A DNA stretch of 35,930 nt, from NCBI GenBank assembly GCA_035574915.1, contig DATLYJ010000080.1, positions 1 to 35,930 on the forward strand, in the 5' to 3' direction. Source of the stretch: Dehalococcoidia bacterium (GTDB lineage Bacteria; Chloroflexota; Dehalococcoidia; DSTF01; WHTK01). The translations under genes and the position numbers were made by a program. The notes under the pieces were generated by a model. That model searched no databases and was not told where the DNA came from. It worked only from the letters and a program-made list of their open reading frames with translations. Below, one piece after another: positions 23,042 through 30,220 of this stretch (the stretch's first letter is position 1; every line of letters begins with the position of its first letter).

Positions 23042-24309
23042 GCGCCCCCGCTAAGGACCTGACGGTACACCTCGACCGTCCTCTCGGCGATGGCATCCCA
23101 GGACAGCTCGCGGGCCAGCCGCTCACTGTCCCGAGCCATCGCCTGCGCCAGAGCGCCGTCGCTGAGCACGCGCGCCAGTGCCGCGGCTAGTGCCGGGGCG
23201 TCTCCCGCCGGAAAGACGGCCTCGGGCCGTCCCACAAGCTCCGGCAGGCCGCCAGCGTCGGACACGACCATGGGCCTCCCGAAGGCCAGCGCCTGCGCCC
23301 CGACTGCGCTTTGCGCGTCGAAATGCTTGTAAGGAAGCACGACAACGTCGCTCGCCACGAAGAGCGCCTCCACAAGGTCGTTCGGGATGAAGTCGAGGAA
23401 TAGCCGCACCCGGCCCGATAGGCCCAGCGATGCGATAAGGCTCTCGTACGGCTGCCAGTCAGACCACGGCTTTCCCGCGATCACAAGCACGGCCTCCGGG
23501 ATATCACGGACTACCGCCGCGAACGCATCTATGAGGACGTCCAGCCCTTTATATGGACGAATATTGCCGAAGGCGAGCACTACCTTTGCCCTCGGGTCTA
23601 GCCCGGCCGTGCGTCGCGCCTCGGACTTCGACCGCGGCTCGACCGCCGTGCCGATCGCGCCCATTGGCAGCACGTCGATCCGGCGCCCGCGCGCCGCCGG
23701 CCGCAGGGCATCGCGATTCTGGCCCGCGTGCACCACGAAGCTGTGCGCGAAGGCGTATACGGCCCGGTTCAAGAGGCGGCTGAGGCGCGACGACTCGTGC
23801 GGCGCAGCGTTGTGCACCGTCACTACCACCTTCTTGCCGCGCAGCCGCGCCACCGCAAGCATCAGGGCATAAACCGGCGCCAGGACGTAGCTCCACCACT
23901 GGGCGTGCACCACATCGCCGCGCAAAGACGCACCAGCCCACAGCGCCGCGACCGGGTTGTACCAGCTGAGGAGCCGCCGGACGCGCGCTCCCGGGACTGC
24001 CGAGGGCGCGGAGCCGTCCTCGGGGTCGCCGCCGGGATAGAGCCAGCGCGGATAGATGCTGGCGAAGGTTACGACCTCGAGGTCGACATCCTCGCGCCCT
24101 GCAAGGGATTGCACCAGGTGCAGCATGTAAGGAGAGATGCCTTTCGCCGGCGGCAGGCTGCCCACCATCGTCACCTTCAGGGGCGAAGCCGCCCCGCGGC
24201 CGCCCGCTCCCGCGCCAGGCCGGCTGGTCTCAGGCGTAGCGGGGCCCGCCGCTGTTGCAACCGGCGTGATCGCGCTAGCTGAAAGAGGTGCTTCTGGACG
24301 GCGCCGCAC
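23038..24309 (-). CDS. GT4-family glycosyltransferase
   Basis: A 423-residue GT-B enzyme. After about 43 low-complexity Ala/Pro/Gly residues the fold starts with LKVTMVGSLPPAKGISPYMLHL. VTVHNAAPHE and the second-domain start VVLAFGNIRPYKGLDVLIDAF follow. LPYKHFDAQSAVGAQALAFGRPMVVSDAGGLPELV is an E-x7-E-like block in which the first acid is replaced by His-Phe-Asp. I chose the GTG at 24309 because GGGAGG lies five bases upstream; the ATG 21 bases earlier has no such site. Coupled to the flippase by a four-base overlap. The long disordered N-terminus is unusual for the family. Confidence 0.87.
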   Translation of the reverse strand: MRRRPEAPLSASAITPVATAAGPATPETSRPGAGAGGRGAASPLKVTMVGSLPPAKGISPYMLHLVQSLAGREDVDLEVVTFASIYPRWLYPGGDPEDGSAPSAVPGARVRRLLSWYNPVAALWAGASLRGDVVHAQWWSYVLAPVYALMLAVARLRGKKVVVTVHNAAPHESSRLSRLLNRAVYAFAHSFVVHAGQNRDALRPAARGRRIDVLPMGAIGTAVEPRSKSEARRTAGLDPRAKVVLAFGNIRPYKGLDVLIDAFAAVVRDIPEAVLVIAGKPWSDWQPYESLIASLGLSGRVRLFLDFIPNDLVEALFVASDVVVLPYKHFDAQSAVGAQALAFGRPMVVSDAGGLPELVGRPEAVFPAGDAPALAAALARVLSDGALAQAMARDSERLARELSWDAIAERTVEVYRQVLSGGA

Positions 24310-24392
24310 CAGTGCCTCCCTGCAGGGCATCGAGGGATTATCGGCAGAGGCGCCTCCGGCTTTTCGGCCCCGCGGGTGATACCGTGGGATGG

Positions 24393-24554
24393 ATGAGCGA
24401 GCAGGAGACGCCGGGCGCTCCCCGGCGCTGGCAGCGGCGCGAACAGCGCCATCTGGCCGCGCGACGGCGCATGCAGAAGCACGGCGCGGGCGTCAAACGC
24501 GTCTACGCCGATGCCCTGCGCAAGCGCCTCAAGCGCCGCCGGCCAGATGCATAA
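24393..24554 (+). CDS. small very basic protein of unknown function
   Basis: Fifty-three residues with a dense run of Arg, Lys, Gln and His (RRWQRREQRHLAARRRMQKH, then VKRVYADALRKRLKRR), predicted as two helices with a short break. Such charge fits nucleic acid or ribosome binding, but no family is recognised. The ATG at 24393 is preceded by GGGATGG, a weak ribosome site. It lies 74 bases before a small HTH protein on the same strand and divergent from the glycosyltransferase gene. Coding status rests on the regular codon pattern and the position. Confidence 0.5.
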   Translation: MSEQETPGAPRRWQRREQRHLAARRRMQKHGAGVKRVYADALRKRLKRRRPDA

Positions 24555-24576
24555 ATGTCTACTCTCTTGACAGCCG

Positions 24577-24585
24577 TGATATATT
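24577..24585 (+). promoter_or_regulatory. extended -10 promoter of the HTH gene
   Basis: TGATATATT: a TG dinucleotide one base before TATATT, in an AT-rich patch unusual for this region. TTGACA lies only seven bases upstream, too close to be its -35. Predicted leader about 37 bases. A ten-base palindrome TCCGCGCGGA (24614-24623) overlaps the ribosome site and could be an operator. Confidence 0.35.
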
Positions 24586-24628
24586 GACTCACGCGCTTTA
24601 GCACCTGAAGTGTTCCGCGCGGAGAACA

Positions 24629-24844
24629 ATGGTCAGAGACCCGTTCGATAACTACCTGGACCTCGTCGAAGCAGCGCGCATCCTCGGCATCCACCCTCAG
24701 AGCCTGCGTCGTCTGATCAAGCAGAAGAAGGTGCCGGCCGTGATCTTCGCCGGCAAGTACCTCATCGAACGGGACAAACTCGAGATGTTCAAGGCCAACT
24801 ACGACCCCCGCCCCGGCCGCAAACCCCTGCGCCGCCTCCTGTAG
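24629..24844 (+). CDS. small helix-turn-helix (excisionase/MerR-like) DNA-binding protein
   Basis: Seventy-one residues with a winged-helix core of the excisionase/MerR type. DLVEAARILGIHPQSLRRLIKQKKVPAVIFAGKYLIERDKLEMF reads as helix-turn-helix, then the wing with G-K-Y, then a C-terminal helix, exactly the layout of helix_turn_helix_17 proteins. The tail is basic and Pro-rich. ATG with GGAG six bases upstream. No integrase or other phage gene is near, so it is more likely a small regulator than a true excisionase. It is followed by 116 bases without any feature I can name. Confidence 0.85.
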   Translation: MVRDPFDNYLDLVEAARILGIHPQSLRRLIKQKKVPAVIFAGKYLIERDKLEMFKANYDPRPGRKPLRRLL

Positions 24845-24960
24845 CCCTCTTAGCGCTTCAGCCCTCAACACATCAGCGCGAGGCTGCGCAGCGTCGGCCT
24901 GACGCCCGCAAGGCCACGGCCTGAGCGACGGTGGGCTGACCTGCCGGACGGCCTCGCCGC

Positions 24961-26019
24961 CTACTCCAGCGCGAAGTACGTCAGCTCGTCCGAGAAGAAC
25001 TCCTGCCAGACCAGCAGAAACCCCGTCTCGTCCGTGGGTACCTTGAAGCAGACGTTGCCCTCCGCCTGGCCGTTCGGGAAGAGGTTTGCGTCCAGCTCCT
25101 TCGAGATGACGCCGCAGTCGGTGTCGTCGTCGAACTGGTCGTAGAGCCGGTTGCGCGACCCCACCAGGCTGAAAGCGTAGGAGTCGATGTTCTCCGGCCT
25201 CTGGTTGGTAGATATGTTCTTCACCCGCAGCGAGATAAGCAGCATGCGCTCGCCCGCCTTCGGCGGGTCGTTGAAGCGGCTCTCCGCCTGGACCTTCGGC
25301 CAGCCGTCGCGGTCAACGCCCGTCACCGTTATCTCCCACTTGCCCTCGATGCGCCCCGGCTGGCCGAGGCGTACGGGGTTCGAACGGGAGCTGCCGGGGC
25401 CCGTACGGGTCGGCGTCGGCGTGCGCCCGCCCGCCGTGACCGTCACGCGCGTGTCCGGCGAGTTCCCGCTGCCGCCGAGGCCGCCGCCGAAGTCCCTGAG
25501 CTCTCCGCAGTCGCCGAGGTACCACTTCCCGTCGCGCTTTACGAGCAGGAGCGACTCGAGCTCGTCCGACGGGTCGCTTCCGCCGCCCAGGCCGAGTCCG
25601 GAGAAGAACTCGTCCGCCGTCTGCCACTTGCCCTTGGACTTGATCCGGATCGCGTCGACGTTCTCCGGCCTCACCTCGTAACCCTCAGCTACCTTGACCA
25701 GTCTCAGCTTGCCGACGTCGACCTCCTCGATCTTTGCCTGCGCCAGCTGAGGGACGAAGAGGCGGATGAGGCCCAGCGCGGCGTCGATCTCGCTCGCGTT
25801 GACGCCGCCCCGGCACTCCGGCGCAAACGTGTTGATGACGTCCTTCCCGCTGCTGCCGCCCGTGATCACCCCGAGCAGCACCTTGATGTGCTGGTTGGTC
25901 GCCCTCGTGACCTGTTCTTCCTCCGAGCCGCCTCCCCCGCCGCCGCCCCCACCACCACAGGCGGCGACGGCGAGCACGAGGACGGCGCTAAGGGCGGGGA
26001 GTAAGGCTTTCTTTAGCAT
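24961..26019 (-). CDS. lipoprotein with C-terminal DUF4352-like domain
   Basis: A 352-residue secreted protein. The signal peptide has lipobox LAVAAC (Cys21), directly followed by ten glycines. Residues 35-170 form a first domain (NQHIKVLLGVITGGSSGKDVINTFAPECRGG) of unknown kind. A Thr/Pro/Arg linker (TPTPTRTGPGSSRSNP) leads to a beta-sandwich from about 220. VRLGQPGRIEGKWEITVTGV, RMLLISLRVKNIS, YAFSLVGSRNRLYDQFDDDTDCG and NGQAEGNVCFKVP are the strands of the DUF4352/telokin-like family. Two cysteines in that domain may form a disulfide. No ribosome site; TAACAT lies six bases before the ATG. Role likely in the cell surface; not known. Confidence 0.85.
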   Translation of the reverse strand: MLKKALLPALSAVLVLAVAACGGGGGGGGGGSEEEQVTRATNQHIKVLLGVITGGSSGKDVINTFAPECRGGVNASEIDAALGLIRLFVPQLAQAKIEEVDVGKLRLVKVAEGYEVRPENVDAIRIKSKGKWQTADEFFSGLGLGGGSDPSDELESLLLVKRDGKWYLGDCGELRDFGGGLGGSGNSPDTRVTVTAGGRTPTPTRTGPGSSRSNPVRLGQPGRIEGKWEITVTGVDRDGWPKVQAESRFNDPPKAGERMLLISLRVKNISTNQRPENIDSYAFSLVGSRNRLYDQFDDDTDCGVISKELDANLFPNGQAEGNVCFKVPTDETGFLLVWQEFFSDELTYFALE

Positions 26020-26025
26020 GCGAAG

Positions 26026-26031
26026 ATGTTA
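26026..26031 (-). promoter_or_regulatory. -10-like hexamer of a leaderless lipoprotein gene
   Basis: TAACAT ends exactly six bases before the ATG at 26019. No Shine-Dalgarno, no clear -35. Confidence 0.35.
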
Positions 26032-26192
26032 CAACTCGCTTTCGACAGTGTGTGGTCCGATCGCTCGATCTCGACCCCGCGGCCGCCGTAGCTGGCATTT
26101 CCGGCCCGGGCCGCTCAGGACAATGGCGGCGGGAGAGGTCATAGCGCGGACTGGTCCTGGAAGATAATCGGCAGAAACTCGCGATTCGCCGC

Positions 26193-26834
26193 TTACTCGG
26201 AGCCAGAAATCGTCGACCGCAGGTAGTCCATCGACCGCTTGTACCAGTCGTCGCTGATGCGGCCCGTGTAGCGAAGATGGTTGAGGATGACCTCCAGCGT
26301 CAGACAGCTGCGCATGTTGATGCCCGCGCGCAGCAGGCGCTCGCGCGCCCCCTGCTGCCTGTCGATCAGCACGAAGGCGTCGCGCACGTACAGCCCTTGC
26401 TCACGCAGCTTCTCCGCCGTCTCCAGGATGCTCCCGCCGCCGGTTACCAGGTCGTCCATGATGATCGCCGTCTGGTTCGGTTGATAGACGCCCTCGATCT
26501 CATTCCCCTCCCGGCTGGGATGCAGGTAGATCATCGGGACCTTGGCCGTCAGCGAGTACGCCGTGGCGATGTGCAGTCCGCCGAGTGGCACGCCCGCGAC
26601 GAGGTCAAAGGGGTGGACCTGCGGGTTGCGCATCGACTGCAGCGCGAGGATCTCCTCGTGGATGACGTGCGCCGCCCGCCATAGGGCCGAGGGGTGGCCG
26701 ATGAGACGTCGTACGTTTATGTAAACGGGGGATCCGACCGTCGTGCGTCCGAGCGTGAATTCGCCGAACTGGACCGCGTCCAGCTGGAAGAGGGCATCCG
26801 CCAGCCAGAGTCTGCTGTTGTTCTCGACGCTCAT
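26193..26834 (-). CDS. pyrE: orotate phosphoribosyltransferase-like protein
   Basis: Type I phosphoribosyltransferase of 213 residues. The N-terminal LADALFQLDAVQFGEFTLG (11-29) and SPVYINVRRLIGHP, the GVPLGGLHIATAYS loop and the PRPP-binding QTAIIMDDLVTGGGSILET (121-139) place it in the orotate branch, close to the UMP-synthase type. Two features are odd. The FTLKSG motif reads FTLGRTTVGS, and the flexible catalytic loop (usually RRKEAKDYG) reads YLHPSREGNEIEG, so the usual lysines are absent. It may be a divergent enzyme or have a changed role. The ATG is only two bases after GAGG. A terminator and a long leader lie directly upstream. Confidence 0.85.
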   Translation of the reverse strand: MSVENNSRLWLADALFQLDAVQFGEFTLGRTTVGSPVYINVRRLIGHPSALWRAAHVIHEEILALQSMRNPQVHPFDLVAGVPLGGLHIATAYSLTAKVPMIYLHPSREGNEIEGVYQPNQTAIIMDDLVTGGGSILETAEKLREQGLYVRDAFVLIDRQQGARERLLRAGINMRSCLTLEVILNHLRYTGRISDDWYKRSMDYLRSTISGSE

Positions 26835-26838
26835 CGCC

Positions 26839-26878
26839 TCAAATCACAAAACGCCGGAGGCCCTTCGGACCTCCGGCG
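26839..26878 (-). terminator. Rho-independent terminator directly before pyrE (attenuator)
   Basis: Arms CGCCGGAGG and CCTCCGGCG (nine perfect pairs) with a short loop, followed by TTTTGTGATTT, ending at the pyrE ribosome site. Lying between promoter and gene on the coding strand, it can only serve as a regulated stop. Confidence 0.75.
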
Positions 26879-26991
26879 CCGGGTCGATTTCGTTCGCGTT
26901 CCCGCCTATCTGGAAACTCCATCCACTTGCGCCAGGCTTACACGCATCTGGCCAAGATTCGGTTTCTCTGGCGGTCTACCCTTTGTCGTGC

Positions 26992-27012
26992 GCCCTGTCG
27001 ACCCGACAGGGC
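26992..27012 (-). other. perfect hairpin in the pyrE leader
   Basis: Nine-base arms GCCCTGTCG and CGACAGGGC around a GGT loop, one base after the TAA of the leader ORF. No T-run follows. A ribosome finishing the ORF would sit on its 5' arm. Confidence 0.6.
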
Positions 27013-27013
27013 A

Positions 27014-27058
27014 TTAAGAGTCGACTTGCCAAACTCCCCAACGGACCCGGTCGGTCAT
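27014..27058 (-). CDS. possible leader peptide of pyrE (MTDRVRWGVWQVDS)
   Basis: Fourteen codons ATG to TAA with GGGAGG ten bases upstream. Two Trp codons but no run that would sense pyrimidines. Its place between the GNRA hairpin and the perfect hairpin suggests translation may affect folding. It may be a chance ORF. Confidence 0.3.
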   Translation of the reverse strand: MTDRVRWGVWQVDS

Positions 27059-27119
27059 GCCGACGTTTCCTCCCTTGCGGGACTGTCCTGCTTTATTCGG
27101 ACTCCGGAGTTCCAGCGCC

Positions 27120-27147
27120 AGCATAGCACCGCCCCATGCCTTGTCAA
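27120..27147 (-). promoter_or_regulatory. predicted sigma-70-type promoter of pyrE
   Basis: Perfect TTGACA (27147-27142), 16-base spacer, TATGCT (27125-27120, four of six). The best promoter match seen in the window; start predicted near 27113. Confidence 0.6.
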
Positions 27148-27235
27148 GTCGATTTCGATTACGTCACGCGTTCCTTTGGACTTCGATGCCGCCGTATACG
27201 TATCTGCAAGACACCCCTGGGGCGGGCGAGGGACG

Positions 27236-27547
27236 TCACCCCTCCTCTCCGCCCTCCACCGTCCGCAGCGCCTGCACCAGCACGCACACCAGGCTTCGCG
27301 CTTCCCTTGCGTCCAGCATCATGGCCAGGGCTTCCGGCTCCCCGTCCCATCGCTGGCGCGACAGCTCCACCACGACGCGCGATGCCTGCGGATACACGTC
27401 GAGCTTGACCCTCGTCCACGGCCGGTCGACCTCGCCGTCTGCCCGGACGACCTCTCGCTCGTCCAGGCGGGTGATCGCCATCCGGGCCGGCCCGGGCGGG
27501 CTGCGCTCTCCGGCTCTCGTGACCATGTCGATCTGTGCGGTGCCCAT
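27236..27547 (-). CDS. hypothetical protein of 103 residues
   Basis: Unrecognised small soluble protein. The ATG at 27547 is chosen for GGAGG seven bases upstream; the longer frame to 27673 has an unlikely N-terminus. Predicted mixed strand/helix: ITRLDEREVVRADGEVDRPWTRVKLDVYPQASRVVVELSRQRWDG looks like three to four strands, and DAREARSLVCVLVQALRTVEGG a C-terminal helix. It is divergent from groEL with about 330 bases between starts, and followed 88 bases later by the pyrE promoter. No sign of membrane segments or catalytic motifs. Function unknown. Confidence 0.6.
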   Translation of the reverse strand: MGTAQIDMVTRAGERSPPGPARMAITRLDEREVVRADGEVDRPWTRVKLDVYPQASRVVVELSRQRWDGEPEALAMMLDAREARSLVCVLVQALRTVEGGEEG

Positions 27548-27769
27548 CGCTTTGCCTCCATCAGCGCTCCTTGCCAGCCGGAGCAACTGGAGACAGTGTC
27601 GCCCTGGCCCGCCGGCGCGGCATCGCAGGAACCAGTGATCTTCGGGGCGATTTCGGCCCTCACTGCGTGGCATCGGTAACAGTAAGCGGTGATCGGCGCT
27701 CTAGGCCCTCCGCTCATAGGGCGGAAGCCGGGCGCTCGCGCCCGCGATCCAGACTATCGGCCAAACCCC

Positions 27770-27798
27770 TTGCGCTTGCGCGCGCCTTGCTCCAAAAT
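27770..27798 (+). promoter_or_regulatory. predicted groEL promoter
   Basis: TTGCGC (27770-27775), 17-base spacer, CAAAAT (27793-27798, four of six). The CIRCE starts five bases downstream, covering the expected start site. The remaining 27548-27769 between this and the divergent small gene shows nothing I can name. Confidence 0.45.
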
Positions 27799-27802
27799 GC
27801 CG

Positions 27803-29486
<1,684 letters not shown>

Positions 29487-29493
29487 CCGCGTC

Positions 29494-29534
29494 CGCCGGC
29501 GCGGGCGAGCCGCTCCCCTGCACCCGCGCCGGCG
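29494..29534 (+). terminator. stem-loop after groEL
   Basis: Twelve-base perfect arms CGCCGGCGCGGG and CCCGCGCCGGCG eight bases after the groEL stop, 17-base loop, no T-run. Likely 3'-end structure or Rho-assisted stop. Confidence 0.5.
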
Positions 29535-29592
29535 TCCCGTCAGGCCAAAGGAGGCCGGGCACTTACCGATAACTTTGATAGAGGGGACACCA

Positions 29593-30051
29593 ATGCAAAG
29601 CGAAAATGGTCTTCTAGTCGACGTAGGTCAGATACGCCAGGTTGTAGAGAATGCGGACGTCTTTGCGGTAGGATTCGCGAACTTCTCCGAGCGGCTACTG
29701 GTCGATACCCGCAGGAACGCCGAGGCCGGCCCGATGGTCCGCGTCGTCGAGCCGCTCGGCTCCGTCCAGGAGCGCTACTTCTGGCTCGGCAAGGAGCGCC
29801 CGGCCTTCGGCCCGCCTCAGAACTTCGTCTTCTTCGCCTGGCCGCACTCCATCGCCTTCCTCCAGCAGTCCGGCATATGGGAGCGCATCTGCGAACGGGT
29901 CGGCGCGCCCACGGACCCGGACGCCGCCCGCCAGTGCGACAACTCGCTCGAAGACCTGAAGGCGCTCGAGCGCCAGGTGCTTACCAACGCCATCCTCGGG
30001 CGTAACTACGTAGGCCTCTGGCCTCAACAGCAGCAGCAGCCGCGCGGGTAA
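29593..30051 (+). CDS. hypothetical protein of 152 residues
   Basis: Unrecognised soluble protein. The ATG at 29593 is chosen for GAGGGG six bases upstream; an earlier in-frame ATG has none. The N-terminal half is strand-rich (LLVDVGQIRQVVENADVFAVGFANFSERLLVDTR, GPMVRVVEP). A middle block PQNFVFFAWPHSIAFLQQSGIW and a helical part DNSLEDLKALERQVLTNAI follow, then a C-terminus GRNYVGLWPQQQQQ. The DVFAVGFANFSERLLVDTR opening recurs in small proteins of Chloroflexi as far as I can recall; no function is known. It lies alone between groEL and the S9 peptidase. No signal peptide or membrane helix. Confidence 0.75.
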   Translation: MQSENGLLVDVGQIRQVVENADVFAVGFANFSERLLVDTRRNAEAGPMVRVVEPLGSVQERYFWLGKERPAFGPPQNFVFFAWPHSIAFLQQSGIWERICERVGAPTDPDAARQCDNSLEDLKALERQVLTNAILGRNYVGLWPQQQQQPRG

Positions 30052-30220
30052 GCCCGCCCTCAGCCGTCCGCTGGGCTCCCACGTAGGGAGTCCGCGCGCG
30101 CCCGGCGCGCCCCCTATCGCTGCCGTTCGCGCGCCCGCCGTCTGACCCCCCTCTCCGCTGTCTCCTGGCCCGTCCGGGTTCCTGTGCCACAATGCGCTAA
30201 CACTGCCCAGGAGGCCCGGC

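Larger units (their letters stand above)
26835..27113 (-). ncRNA. structured 5' leader of pyrE
   Basis: About 280 bases from the predicted start near 27113 to the pyrE ATG. It holds TCCC-GCAA-GGGA (a GNRA hairpin overlapping a GGGAGG ribosome site), a possible 14-codon ORF, a perfect nine-pair hairpin at 26992-27012, several competing GCCAG/CTGGC segments (26900-26975), and a terminator. CTCCGG at the 5' end could pair with CCGGAG in the terminator's 5' arm. I see no good PyrR-binding consensus and recognise no known riboswitch class. Reading: a transcription-attenuation leader; the signal is not known. Confidence 0.55.

Noticed and set aside
24567-24585. TTGACA-TATATT as an ordinary -35/-10 pair
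   Set aside because: Only seven bases apart; TATATT works better as an extended -10 by itself.
25373-25389. GGGTTCGAACGGG, tRNA T-arm-like
   Set aside because: Lies in the lipoprotein coding frame; no acceptor, D-arm or anticodon arm nearby.
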